From Sphingomonas sp. CFBP 13720 (GTDB lineage: Bacteria; Pseudomonadota; Alphaproteobacteria; Sphingomonadales; Sphingomonadaceae), in assembly GCF_014842075.1 (NCBI RefSeq), contig NZ_JACYVA010000001.1, positions 1-64,000 on the forward strand: DNA of 64,000 bases, read 5' to 3'. Position numbers and translations under genes: made by a program. Shown one piece after another: positions 35,424-44,717 of this stretch (its first letter is position 1; the number at the start of each line of letters is the position of its first letter). Below the pieces are notes generated by a model. That model saw nothing but the letters and a program-made list of their open reading frames with translations, had not been told where the DNA came from and did not search any database.

Positions 35424-37127
35424 ATGACATTCCAGGGCTGGATCCTGATCCTTGGCTTCGTCGCCATCCTGCTCGCGCTGACCAAACCGATCGGCACGTG
35501 CCTCTTCGCGCTGTACGAAGGTCGCCGCACGCCGCTGCACACCGTCCTCGGCCCGGTCGAGACGGGCTTTTATAAGCTGGCCGGCATCGACCCCAACCAG
35601 GAATATGGCTGGCGGCGCTACGCGGTGCACATGCTCCTATTCAACGCCACGCTGATGGCGTTCACCTATGCCGTGCTGCGGTTGCAGGGCGTGCTGCCGG
35701 GCAATCCGCAAGGGTTGGCGGGGCTGTCGCCCCACCTCGCGTTCAATACCGCGATCAGCTTCACCACCAACACCAACTGGCAGAGCTATGGCGGGGAATC
35801 GACGATGTCGAACCTGTCCCAGATGCTGGGGCTGACGATCCACAACTTCTTGTCGGCGGCGACCGGCATCGCACTGGCGTTCGCGCTGTTCCGCGGCTTT
35901 GCGCGGCGCGAGGCTAAGGCGATCGGCAATTTCTGGGCGGATGCGACTCGAGTCACGCTGTACCTGCTGCTCCCGATTAGCATCGTCTATGCGACGTTCC
36001 TGATCGCGAGCGGCGTGCCTCAGACGCTGTCCGGCGTGGTGGATGTGCAGACGCTGGAAGGTGCGAGACAGTCGCTGCTGCTCGGCCCCGTCGCCAGCCA
36101 GGAAGCGATCAAGATGCTCGGCACCAACGGAGGCGGCTTCTTCAACGCCAACAGCGCGCATCCGTTCGAAAACCCGACCGCCTTGACCAATCTGGTGCAG
36201 ATGCTGTCGATCTTCCTGATCGGGTTCGGCCTGACCTGGACGTTCGGCAAGGCGGTCGGCAACACGCGGCAGGGTTGGGCGATCCTGTCGGCGATGGTGA
36301 TCCTGTTCCTCGCCGGCGTCACCGTGACGTACTGGCAGGAGGCCGCAGGCAACCCCGTACTGCACAATCTCGGCGTCGCAGGCGGTAACATGGAGGGCAA
36401 GGAGATCCGCTTCGGGATCGCTGCATCCGCATTGTTCTCGGTTGTCACTACCGCTGCGTCGTGCGGTGCCGTTAACAGCATGCACGACAGCTTCACCGCA
36501 CTCGGTGGCATGATTCCGCTGTTCAACATCCAGCTGGGCGAAGTCGTGATCGGCGGCGTCGGCGCGGGCATCTATGGCTTCCTGCTGTTCGCCATCCTCG
36601 CGGTGTTCGTCGCCGGACTGATGGTCGGCCGCACGCCTGAATATGTCGGCAAGAAAATCGAGGCACGCGAGGTGAAGCTTGCGGTGCTCGCCATCGCCGT
36701 GCTGCCGCTAATGATCCTGGGACTGACGGCGCTGTCGTCGGTGCTGCAACAGGGACTGGCAGGGCCGCTCAACAAGGGGCCGCACGGGTTCAGCGAGATC
36801 CTGTACGCCTTCACCAGCGCGGTCGGGAACAACGGCTCTGCGTTCGCAGGCCTCACCGCCAACACGCCATATTATAACGGGTTGCTCGGCGTTGCGATGT
36901 GGGTCGGCCGCTTCTTCATCGTCGTGCCGATGCTGGCGATCGCCGGCGGCCTGGCAGCGAAGAAGTACACGCCGGAAAGTGCCGGCTCGTTCCCGACCAC
37001 GGGCGGGCTGTGGGTCGGGCTGCTCGTCGGCATCGTGCTGATCCTGGGCGGCCTCACTTTCCTGCCGAGCCTCGCGCTTGGCCCTATCGCCGATCATCTC
37101 GCGATGATTAGCGTCAAACTGTCCTGA
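35424..37127 (+). CDS. kdpA: K+-transporting ATPase subunit KdpA
   Basis: The 567-residue channel-like K+-binding subunit of the high-affinity KdpFABC pump has about ten membrane helices. Selectivity-filter segments typical of KdpA are visible: [55 protein letters not shown] and [12 protein letters not shown]. Length matches the family (~560). KdpA takes up K+ from the periplasm, and ATP hydrolysis by KdpB drives it inward. The operon order F-A-B-C-D-E is complete. Confidence 0.98.
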   Translation: MTFQGWILILGFVAILLALTKPIGTCLFALYEGRRTPLHTVLGPVETGFYKLAGIDPNQEYGWRRYAVHMLLFNATLMAFTYAVLRLQGVLPGNPQGLAGLSPHLAFNTAISFTTNTNWQSYGGESTMSNLSQMLGLTIHNFLSAATGIALAFALFRGFARREAKAIGNFWADATRVTLYLLLPISIVYATFLIASGVPQTLSGVVDVQTLEGARQSLLLGPVASQEAIKMLGTNGGGFFNANSAHPFENPTALTNLVQMLSIFLIGFGLTWTFGKAVGNTRQGWAILSAMVILFLAGVTVTYWQEAAGNPVLHNLGVAGGNMEGKEIRFGIAASALFSVVTTAASCGAVNSMHDSFTALGGMIPLFNIQLGEVVIGGVGAGIYGFLLFAILAVFVAGLMVGRTPEYVGKKIEAREVKLAVLAIAVLPLMILGLTALSSVLQQGLAGPLNKGPHGFSEILYAFTSAVGNNGSAFAGLTANTPYYNGLLGVAMWVGRFFIVVPMLAIAGGLAAKKYTPESAGSFPTTGGLWVGLLVGIVLILGGLTFLPSLALGPIADHLAMISVKLS

Positions 37128-37140
37128 AGGGGCGCCTGAC

Positions 37141-39177
37141 ATGGCAAAGACCCAATCGAAAAGCCTGTTCACGGCTGACCTCGTCGTGCCGGCGATCAAG
37201 GCCTCGTTCGTCAAACTCAACCCGGCGGAGCTGATCCGCAATCCGGTCATGTTCGTCACCGCGGCTGTCGCCACGCTGATGATCGTGTTGCTCGCCATCG
37301 GCAACGACGGGCTAACCAGCGGCTTCAAGCTGCAACTCGTCGTATGGCTGTGGCTGACCGTCCTCTTCGGCACGTTTGCCGAAGCGCTGGCCGAGGGGCG
37401 CGGCAAGGCGCAGGCGGCATCGCTGCGCGCCTCCAAGGCGGAGCTGACCGCCAAGCGCCTCAAGGGCGACGGCCGGGAGCGTGAGACTGTGCCTGCCAGC
37501 GCGCTGAAGATGGGCGACATCGTGCTGGTCGAAACCAATGACCTGATCCCATCGGACGGTGAGGTCGTCTCCGGCGTCGCTTCGGTCAACGAGGCGGCGA
37601 TCACCGGCGAAAGCGCGCCGGTGATCCGCGAGGCAGGCGGCGACCGGTCGGCGGTGACCGCCGGCACGCGGGTGATCTCGGACGAGATCCGGGTCAAGGT
37701 GACGGTGATGCCCGGTCAGGGTTTCCTCGACCGCATGATCGCCCTCGTGGAAGGCGCCGAGCGGCAGAAGACACCGAACGAAATTGCGCTGACGCTGCTG
37801 CTCGTCGGGCTGACGATCATCTTCCTGATCGCGGTCGCGACCATTCCGGGTTTCACCGCTTACGCCGGCGGCTCGATCCCGGTCGCCATCCTCGCGGCGC
37901 TGCTCATTACGCTGATCCCGACGACGATCGCGGCGCTGCTGTCGGCGATTGGGATCGCGGGCATGGACCGGCTGGTGCGCTTCAACGTCCTCGCCAAGTC
38001 CGGTCGCGCGGTCGAGGCGGCGGGCGACATTGACGTCCTGTTGCTCGACAAGACCGGCACGATCACGATCGGCGACCGCCAAGCCAGTGAGTTCCGCAGC
38101 GTCGGTGGCGCAACGGACGCCGAGATGGCGGAGGCGGCGCTGGTCGCCAGCCTCGCTGACGAGACGCCGGAAGGCCGCTCCATCGTCGTTCTCGCCCGCG
38201 ACAAGTTCGGCGTTCACACGAGCGAGCTACCGGCGGGTGCCGAGGTCATCCCGTTCACTGCGCAGACCCGTATCTCCGGGGTGCAGACCCCCGACATGCT
38301 GGTGCAGAAGGGCGCGGTGGATTCAATCCTCAAGGCCAATCCGGGCGTTGAGGAAACTGCTGCCGCGACCGAGCTTCGCCGGATCACCAACGAGATTTCG
38401 CGTGCTGGTGGCACCCCGCTGGCGGTTGCCAAGAACGGTCGCGTGTTGGGGGCGATCTTCCTCAAAGACGTGGTGAAGGCCGGCATTCGCGAACGCTTCG
38501 GCGAACTGCGGCAGATGGGCATCCGGACGGTGATGATCACCGGCGACAACCCGCTGACCGCTGCCGCAATCGCGGCGGAGGCAGGGGTCGACGATTTTCT
38601 CGCCCAGGCCAGTCCCGAGGACAAACTCGCGCTGATCCGCAAGGAGCAGCAGGGCGGCAAGCTGGTCGCAATGTGCGGAGACGGGACCAACGACGCACCT
38701 GCGCTGGCGCAGGCGGACGTTGGCGTGGCGATGAACACCGGCACGCAGGCAGCCCGCGAGGCCGGGAACATGGTCGACCTCGACAGCGACCCGACCAAGC
38801 TGATCGAGGTCGTCGGCCTCGGCAAGCAGCTTCTGATGACACGGGGTGCGCTCACCACCTTCTCCGTCGCCAACGACGTTGCGAAGTATTTCGCGATCAT
38901 CCCGGCGATGTTCGTCGCGCTCTATCCCGGGCTCGGCGTGCTCAACGTCATGGCGCTTGGCAGTCCGCAGAGCGCGATCCTGTCGGCGATCATCTTCAAC
39001 GCGATCATCATTCCAATGCTGGTGCCGCTGGCGCTCAAGGGCGTGGCCTACAAGCCGATGGCAGCGGGGCCGCTGCTTGCGCGCAACCTCGCCATCTACG
39101 GCCTCGGCGGCCTCGTTGCGCCCTTCATCGGCATCAAGCTCATCGACCTTGTCGTCGGTGGCATCGGCCTCGCATAA
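37141..39177 (+). CDS. kdpB: K+-transporting P-type ATPase subunit KdpB
   Basis: The 678-residue P-type ATPase subunit shows all the catalytic signatures: the actuator motif TGESAPV, the phosphorylation site [11 protein letters not shown] (Asp phosphorylated), the nucleotide-binding region, and the hinge [20 protein letters not shown]. The position of the phosphorylatable actuator serine (TGES) is also kept, the site of inhibition at high K+ known from E. coli KdpB. It lies 13 bp after kdpA with its own GGGGCG-type ribosome site. Confidence 0.98.
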   Translation: MAKTQSKSLFTADLVVPAIKASFVKLNPAELIRNPVMFVTAAVATLMIVLLAIGNDGLTSGFKLQLVVWLWLTVLFGTFAEALAEGRGKAQAASLRASKAELTAKRLKGDGRERETVPASALKMGDIVLVETNDLIPSDGEVVSGVASVNEAAITGESAPVIREAGGDRSAVTAGTRVISDEIRVKVTVMPGQGFLDRMIALVEGAERQKTPNEIALTLLLVGLTIIFLIAVATIPGFTAYAGGSIPVAILAALLITLIPTTIAALLSAIGIAGMDRLVRFNVLAKSGRAVEAAGDIDVLLLDKTGTITIGDRQASEFRSVGGATDAEMAEAALVASLADETPEGRSIVVLARDKFGVHTSELPAGAEVIPFTAQTRISGVQTPDMLVQKGAVDSILKANPGVEETAAATELRRITNEISRAGGTPLAVAKNGRVLGAIFLKDVVKAGIRERFGELRQMGIRTVMITGDNPLTAAAIAAEAGVDDFLAQASPEDKLALIRKEQQGGKLVAMCGDGTNDAPALAQADVGVAMNTGTQAAREAGNMVDLDSDPTKLIEVVGLGKQLLMTRGALTTFSVANDVAKYFAIIPAMFVALYPGLGVLNVMALGSPQSAILSAIIFNAIIIPMLVPLALKGVAYKPMAAGPLLARNLAIYGLGGLVAPFIGIKLIDLVVGGIGLA

Positions 39178-39188
39178 GGACAACCATC

Positions 39189-39758
39189 ATGGGCAAAGAC
39201 TTCACTTCCGCCCTGCGGCCCGCGATCGTCATGACGATCCTCTTCGCAGCCCTTCTTGGGATCCTGTACCCCCTGGCAATGACCGGCATCGGGCAGATGA
39301 TATTCCCCTCGCAGGCGAACGGCAGCCTGGTGAGCGCAAACGGCACGGTGATCGGATCGACCGTCGTCGGCCAGGCCTTCACCTCGGACCGCTACTTCCA
39401 GACCCGGCCGTCGGCGGCCGGCAAGGGCTATGACGGCCTCGCTTCGTCGGGGTCAAACCTTGGCCCAGCGTCTCAGGCACTGGTCGATAGGGTCAAACCC
39501 GATGTCGCCAGCCGGCAGGCGGAAGGCGCGACGGGCGCGCTTCCGGCCGACCTCGTCACTGCCAGTGGCTCAGGTCTCGACCCTGATCTGTCGCCAGCCG
39601 CCGCCCTGGTTCAGGCACCCCGCATTGCGCGCGTTCGAGCAATGTCGGTCGATGCGGTGCGTGGGATCGTCATGCGATCGACCGAAAACTCCATCCTCGG
39701 AGAGCCGCACGTGAACGTGCTTGGCCTGAACCGCGCTTTGGACGCCTCCGCGCGCTGA
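39189..39758 (+). CDS. kdpC: K+-transporting ATPase subunit KdpC
   Basis: The 189-residue subunit has one N-terminal membrane helix (IVMTILFAALLGILYPLAMT) and a periplasmic/soluble domain with the family motifs FTSDRYFQTRPSAAGKGYDG, ASSGSNLGP and a late VNVLGLNRAL. KdpC stabilises the KdpAB complex and supports ATP binding. ATG 39189 follows an AAGGA Shine-Dalgarno; the frame runs open upstream inside kdpB but that is not coding. Its TGA overlaps the kdpD start codon by one base. Confidence 0.96.
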   Translation: MGKDFTSALRPAIVMTILFAALLGILYPLAMTGIGQMIFPSQANGSLVSANGTVIGSTVVGQAFTSDRYFQTRPSAAGKGYDGLASSGSNLGPASQALVDRVKPDVASRQAEGATGALPADLVTASGSGLDPDLSPAAALVQAPRIARVRAMSVDAVRGIVMRSTENSILGEPHVNVLGLNRALDASAR

Positions 39759-42427
39759 TGCCGGTCAGTGGCGACGGCAGACCAGATCCCGACGCCCTCC
39801 TGCGTGCAGCCGCGCGGGAGGGGAGGGGACGGCTGAAGATATTCCTGGGAGCAGCGCCGGGCGTCGGCAAAACCTTCGAGATGCTGTCGGAAGGCGCCGC
39901 ACGACGCCGTGATGGTACCGATGTCGTCGTCGGCGTGGTCGAAACGCATGGACGGGTCGAAACCGAGGCGCTGACCCGCGGACATGAGATCATCCCGAGG
40001 CTCAACATCGCCTATGAGGGCCGCACACTGGGGGAGATGGACCTGGACGCCGTCCTAGCGCGCGGTCCACGTCTCGTCCTGGTCGACGAGCTGGCGCACA
40101 CCAATGCGCCCGGCGGCCGTCATCCCAAACGCTATCAGGATGTCGAGGAACTGCTGGCGGCAGGCATCGACGTCTATTCAACCGTCAATATCCAGCATGT
40201 CGAAAGCCTTAACGACATCGTCGCGAGTTTCACCCGCGTCCGGGTACGTGAGACGGTGCCGGACAGCATCCTTGAGATGGCGGAGATCGAGGTCGTCGAT
40301 ATTCCGCCCGACGAGCTCATCGAGCGACTGAAGGCCGGCAAAATCTATCTGCCGCATGAGGCGACGCGCGCGCTCAGCCACTTCTTCTCGAAATCCAATC
40401 TTTCGGCGTTGCGCGAGCTTGCGCTGCGGCGAGCTGCGCAGGCGGTCGATGCCCAGATGCTGGAGCATGTCCGGGCGCTCGGCGTCGGTGGCACCTGGGC
40501 GGGTTCGGACCGCATCGTCGTCGCGATCAACGAACTGCCTGGCTCCGACGGCCTGGTGCGCGCGGCCAAGCGGGTAGCGGATGGCCTGCGGGCACCTTGG
40601 ACAGCGCTCTTCATTGAGACGCCGCGGACCGCTCATTTCAGCGACGCCCAGCACCAGCGGGTTGCCGCGGTGATGACCTTGGCGACGCAGCTTGGTGCTG
40701 CGGTTGCGACCGTACCTGCGACCTCCGTTGTGGAGGGCATTCGCGGCTTTCTGACCGACGCCCGCGCTACGCAGCTCGTGGTAGGCAAGTCCCGTCGGTC
40801 GCGCTGGTTCGAGCTCCTCCACGGCTCGATCGTCGATCGCCTCATCCGCGAGACACCGGGCGTCACCGTGCACGTCCTGCCGATGGAGGAGGAACCGGGT
40901 TCATCACCGGTACGTCGTCAGAGTGGCAACTGGGGCGAGCCTGCCGGTTACCTCGTCACGCTGCTGCTCGTGGCAGTCGTCACCGCGCTTGCCAGCGCGC
41001 TGTTCCATATCCTCGACCTCGGCAACGTTGCCCTGCTCTTTCTGTTGCCCGTCATGGCTGCCGCAAGTCTGTTCGGTCTTCGAACAGGACTGTTCGCAGG
41101 CATTTCGTCCAGCCTGGCCTATAATTTCTTCTTCCTGCCACCGGTGGGAACGCTGAGCGTCAGCAACCCTGAGAACGTCGTGTCGATATTCGTACTGCTC
41201 GGCGTGGCGATCGCTACCAGCCAGCTGACCTCGCGCGTTCGTGCTCAGGCCGATATGGCTGCGGCCAGCGCACGGACGAATGCCACCTTGGCTGGCTTTT
41301 TGCGGCAGCTGAGCACGATCAACGACGCATCGGTCGCGGCCCGCATGATCTGCGACGACCTGGCGCGTCTGTTCGACGTCCAGACGGTTCTGCTCACCTC
41401 CTCGGGAGGCACCAGTCTCACCGTCCAGGCCGCCAGCGCTCCTGGTTACCGGCTCGATACGATGGACATGGCAGCGGCCAACTGGGCATTCGACAACGGC
41501 ACGTCGGCAGGCAAGGGATCGGGCACGCTTGCTGCCTCGGAGTGGCTCTTCCAGCCTCTCAAGGCAGGGGGCAAGGCGCTGGCGGTGATCGGGGCGGCCA
41601 AAGAGAATAGCGGCGATCCGATCCGTGCCGATCAGTTGCCGCTGCTGACCAGCTTGATCGATCAGGCAGCGCTGGTACTCGAACGACTCCGACTCGAGAC
41701 AGAGATGCGCGACGTCGATGCCGTACGGACCCGTGATCGCCTGCGCGCTGCCCTGCTATCGTCGGTCAGCCATGATCTGCGCACCCCGCTGACCGCGGTG
41801 ATCGCCGCGGCGGATCAGCTCGATCACGGTGCGACGCCGGAACTCATCGGCACCATCAAGAGCGAGTCCGCGCGGCTTAACCGCTTCGTCGCCAATCTGC
41901 TCGACATGGCGAGGGTGGAGGCTGGAGCGTTGAAGCTCAACGTCGAGGCCACCGATCTCAGCGATGCCGTCGCCGGCGCCGCGCACGATGCCCGGCGGGC
42001 ATTGCAGGGCCATGACGTGCGCCTTCAGGTATCACCATCGCTGCCGCTCGCCCGCGTAGACGCGCAACTCCTGCACCATTGCCTGCTCAACCTCCTCGAC
42101 AATGCCGGGCGCTACGGCGATCCTGGAACCGACATCATCGTCGAGGGCGTCCACCTATATGGCCAGATACGGCTGAGCATCCTCGATCATGGACCAGGTT
42201 TACCCCCCGGGCGAGAGGCGGAGGTGTTCGAGACCTTCCGCCGCCTCGAGGGCTCTGATCGTGCGATTGGCGGCACGGGCCTTGGCCTTGCGATCGTCAA
42301 GGCGTTTGCCGAGGCGATGGGGATGAGCGTCGAAGCTGGAAACCGGGACGACGGAGAAGGTGCCGCGTTCACACTGGTATTCGGTGCCGACCTGATCGTC
42401 CGCAACACTTCCGAGAGCCACATCTGA
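39758..42427 (+). CDS. kdpD: Sensor histidine kinase KdpD
   Basis: The 889-residue K+/osmotic sensor kinase has the expected domain order: N-terminal KdpD domain with Walker A GAAPGVGKTFEML and DELAHTNAPGGRHPKR, a universal-stress-like domain (~245-370), four membrane helices (~390-495), a GAF-like region, the HisKA box SSVSHDLRTPLTAV (phosphorylated His) and an HATPase domain with NLLDNAGRYG and GGTGLGLAIVKAFAEA. It phosphorylates KdpE when K+ is low. Start and stop overlap kdpC and kdpE by one base each (TGATG), indicating translational coupling; unusually tight linkage of sensor genes to the pump operon suggests autoregulation. Confidence 0.97.
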   Translation: MPVSGDGRPDPDALLRAAAREGRGRLKIFLGAAPGVGKTFEMLSEGAARRRDGTDVVVGVVETHGRVETEALTRGHEIIPRLNIAYEGRTLGEMDLDAVLARGPRLVLVDELAHTNAPGGRHPKRYQDVEELLAAGIDVYSTVNIQHVESLNDIVASFTRVRVRETVPDSILEMAEIEVVDIPPDELIERLKAGKIYLPHEATRALSHFFSKSNLSALRELALRRAAQAVDAQMLEHVRALGVGGTWAGSDRIVVAINELPGSDGLVRAAKRVADGLRAPWTALFIETPRTAHFSDAQHQRVAAVMTLATQLGAAVATVPATSVVEGIRGFLTDARATQLVVGKSRRSRWFELLHGSIVDRLIRETPGVTVHVLPMEEEPGSSPVRRQSGNWGEPAGYLVTLLLVAVVTALASALFHILDLGNVALLFLLPVMAAASLFGLRTGLFAGISSSLAYNFFFLPPVGTLSVSNPENVVSIFVLLGVAIATSQLTSRVRAQADMAAASARTNATLAGFLRQLSTINDASVAARMICDDLARLFDVQTVLLTSSGGTSLTVQAASAPGYRLDTMDMAAANWAFDNGTSAGKGSGTLAASEWLFQPLKAGGKALAVIGAAKENSGDPIRADQLPLLTSLIDQAALVLERLRLETEMRDVDAVRTRDRLRAALLSSVSHDLRTPLTAVIAAADQLDHGATPELIGTIKSESARLNRFVANLLDMARVEAGALKLNVEATDLSDAVAGAAHDARRALQGHDVRLQVSPSLPLARVDAQLLHHCLLNLLDNAGRYGDPGTDIIVEGVHLYGQIRLSILDHGPGLPPGREAEVFETFRRLEGSDRAIGGTGLGLAIVKAFAEAMGMSVEAGNRDDGEGAAFTLVFGADLIVRNTSESHI

Positions 42428-43110
42428 TGCCTGCAAAGATCCTCGTCGTCGATGACGAAGCCTCGATCCGCCGCCTGTTGCGCAACACCCTCGAAAGGGC
42501 CGGTTATGCTGTTGTGGAAGCGGCCGACGGACGCGATGCCGTACTGCGCGCCGGAGTCGAATACCCCAGCGCGATCCTCCTAGACCTCGGCCTGCCGGAT
42601 AGGGACGGGCTCGGCCTTATCCCGCTCCTCCTGCAGAACAGCGACACCGTTATCCTTGTCGTCTCTGCTCGCGACGCAACCGACGAGAAGGTCGCCGCGC
42701 TTGATCTTGGCGCCCACGATTTTGTATCCAAGCCTTTCGATACGGATGAGTTGCTCGCTCGATTGCGTGTCGCCCTTCGCCACCGCGGGGTGTCGGAGAC
42801 AGCGCCAAAGATCGTTCGCAAAGGTGACGTTACGATCGATCTTGATCGTCGCCTCGTCTGCCGCGGAACAGTGGAACTACACCTCACCCGCAAGGAGCAC
42901 GACGTTCTCGCGCTATTGGCGCGTCATGCCGGCCGCGTCGTGACGCACGACCGCATTCTTGCGGTTGCTTGGGCAGGGGAGGACCCCCGCATCGAGTATC
43001 TGCGGATCGTCGTGCGCAATCTCCGGCAAAAGCTGGAAGCGCCGGGCGCGGTCGGCAGCATCATCGCCAACGAACTTGGTGTTGGGTACCGATTGCGCGC
43101 CGATCAATAG
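42427..43110 (+). CDS. kdpE: Response regulator KdpE
   Basis: The 227-residue OmpR/PhoB-type response regulator has a receiver domain (residues 1-118: ILVVDDEASIRRLLRNTL, phospho-acceptor Asp in AILLDLGLPDRDGLGLI, LDLGAHDFVSKPF) and a C-terminal winged helix (~130-225: LHLTRKEHDVLALLARHAGR, YLRIVVRNLRQKLE, ANELGVGYRLRA). When phosphorylated by KdpD it activates kdp transcription. It is the last gene of the operon. Confidence 0.97.
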   Translation: MPAKILVVDDEASIRRLLRNTLERAGYAVVEAADGRDAVLRAGVEYPSAILLDLGLPDRDGLGLIPLLLQNSDTVILVVSARDATDEKVAALDLGAHDFVSKPFDTDELLARLRVALRHRGVSETAPKIVRKGDVTIDLDRRLVCRGTVELHLTRKEHDVLALLARHAGRVVTHDRILAVAWAGEDPRIEYLRIVVRNLRQKLEAPGAVGSIIANELGVGYRLRADQ

Positions 43111-43126
43111 CTGCTGCGGTTGTTCG

Positions 43127-43186
43127 AAAAACGCAACGCTACGCCAGCGCTATGCAGTTTCCTGGAATCGATCTCGAAATGCTACG
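43127..43186 (+). repeat. Right copy of the sequence flanking the porin-kdp block
   Basis: Begins 17 bp after the kdpE stop. It has the same order as the left copy: AAAAACG, GCCAGC, then the 36-bp core (43151-43186) with GGAATCGATCTCGAA. An internal frame (43152-43199) reads MQFPGIDLEMLRPDR, matching the left copy's peptide at most codons. Confidence 0.65.
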
Positions 43187-43226
43187 TCCGGACCGATAGC
43201 TGGATGGCCACCTTGAGAGTTGTGGC

Positions 43227-43451
43227 ATGGCATCGTGGCATCGATCGTGGAAGGCTGACATCGGTCTTCGTATTCCTGGACTGATCTTGTGCGGATTGGC
43301 GTATCTGGCGCTCACCTGTTTGATCGCGATGCAGGTTGCGCCTCGTACGGCGGGAGCGCTTGCCTACGCGCTGGCGACAGTGGGTTTCTTTTGCGCCAGC
43401 ACAGGAACCGCCCTAGCGATGCTCGGCAAGCATCTGTTTGACGAGGTTTAG
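43227..43451 (+). CDS. Small two-helix membrane protein, unknown function
   Basis: This 74-residue protein has two membrane helices (RIPGLILCGLAYLALTCLIA and ALAYALATVGFFCASTGTAL) and a charged N-terminus. I do not recognise a named family. It follows kdpE after 116 bp that hold the right-hand flanking repeat, so it may be outside the kdp transcription unit. The start is the only reasonable ATG in frame. Confidence 0.6.
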   Translation: MASWHRSWKADIGLRIPGLILCGLAYLALTCLIAMQVAPRTAGALAYALATVGFFCASTGTALAMLGKHLFDEV

Positions 43452-43522
43452 GTCAGCACGCGGTGGCGGCGAAGCTATAAGGCTCGCCCGCAGGACTATC
43501 TGTCTGACTTTCGTGAGCGTTG

Positions 43523-43705
43523 ATGATGGCCGGGCACGAAATCATTGTTGTTGGCCGGGATGTCGGTGGCGGGTGGACGGTGCGGGAGAGTAGCGGCCTG
43601 TTGCTCCGGCGCTTCCCGCCGCCAATCGCTTTGCCTTCGACGAGCAACACAGCCGGCTCGACAGCTCCGTCGCCCTATCAGACGGCGTTCCGACCCTGCG
43701 GATAG
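43523..43705 (+). pseudogene. Frameshifted small hypothetical gene
   Basis: The frame opens EIIVVGRDVGGGWTVRESSG then LLLRRF, the style of small DUF2188-like proteins. After a one-base shift near 43619 it continues in another frame as AANRFAFDEQHSRLDSSVAL, SDGVPTLRI, which completes the expected helix. In the starting frame the end is a proline-rich tail stopping at 43703-43705. Either a true decayed gene or a single-base sequencing error. The family assignment is from memory and uncertain. Confidence 0.5.
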
Positions 43706-43809
43706 GCGTCCATCCTCAAAGCCCAACATGCTTCTGGCGGAGAGCGGTTCGCGTAAGACTGACAGCACCCTCTATATCCATGCGACCCCGTCCGCGACGA
43801 TATGCTTAC

Positions 43810-43870
43810 ATGAACAAACGGCCGAAGTTGGGAAGGCCCAAGGAGCCCGCGAGTGTCTGCTTGTGGGTCA
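43810..43870 (+). repeat. Degenerate ~60-bp intergenic repeat, copy 3
   Basis: Begins ATGAACAAACGGCCGAAGTT with GGGAAGG following and ends GAGTGTCTGCTTGTGGGTCA. Same layout and orientation as the other four copies. Confidence 0.5.
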
Positions 43871-43928
43871 GTTAGGTCAGCACCAACGTGCAGGGCGTTG
43901 GTGGCACTCACGCTGGTTGAGTCAACTG

Positions 43929-44600
43929 TCAGCGCGTAAACAGGAAGCCGACGAACAGTAGGAATGCCGCCCCTTCCAGCAGCCCAACGAGCACGTTAGC
44001 CGAAGCGCGTAGGTAGCTGATCGCCAGAACCCGCGCGAACCAGCGGCTCTCGATCACCCAAAAGTTGAGGATGCTCGCGGCGACCAGAACGTGCCCGGTG
44101 ATGCTGACCCAAGGATGGCTGTCCAGTCCAAAGCTGTTTCCGACACTCATTCCTAAAGCGAAGATCGCGGCGGGATAGCATTGAGCGTAGAAGGGTTGGC
44201 GCAGAGAACCTCGGTCCAGCTTGATCCTCCGATGCCGAACGAGACGGGCGGCTAGAAACAAAGGGAAGGCCGCGAAAATAATGACGCGTAGTACGAGGGC
44301 GGTGCTGTTATCGCTGACCAGTCCTGCAAGGCCATGATCATTCGCGATAAGATGGTCTGTTTGGCCAAGCGCTGTGGCAACCGTGTGGGCGACGAGGAGT
44401 CCGAGAGCCAGGAACAGAGGCGGGCTCAACGATGCAGCATATTGCTGGTCATCGGGTAGGCTCGCTTGCCGCTCTACCTCGCCCATGATCTCAAAGGGCC
44501 GAAAGATCGCTCGCCAGAGTGTCAGTGGGAAGAACAACATCCAACTCATCACCTCATAGAGGAGCTCGTCGAGCGAATTGAGCCACTTCATGAAGTCCAT
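43929..44600 (-). CDS. Five- to six-helix membrane protein, unknown function
   Basis: This 223-residue integral membrane protein has helices at about residues 15-32, 62-80, 100-120, 140-160, 168-185 and 198-218 (for example SPPLFLALGLLVAHTVATAL and VLRVIIFAAFPLFLAARLV). The overall form recalls Yip1/permease-like small membrane proteins, but I cannot name a family. It stands alone between the kdp region and the hydrolase group. ATGs at 44600 and 44591 are both possible starts. Confidence 0.7.
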   Translation of the reverse strand: MDFMKWLNSLDELLYEVMSWMLFFPLTLWRAIFRPFEIMGEVERQASLPDDQQYAASLSPPLFLALGLLVAHTVATALGQTDHLIANDHGLAGLVSDNSTALVLRVIIFAAFPLFLAARLVRHRRIKLDRGSLRQPFYAQCYPAAIFALGMSVGNSFGLDSHPWVSITGHVLVAASILNFWVIESRWFARVLAISYLRASANVLVGLLEGAAFLLFVGFLFTR

Positions 44601-44717
44601 GCCCCTTCATGGGCGAACGGGCAGCGCCTCGCAACGACGCCTTGCCATTCTGCCCCGATCCCTCTCTGATCCGCACAAGGCTCGGGGGATAGCGCAGATA
44701 GGTCATGGGATGTCCGA

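Noticed and set aside
34207..43186. Treating the porin-kdp block as a proven integrative element
   Set aside because: The flanking copies are suggestive, but there is no integrase, transposase or target duplication inside or next to the block.
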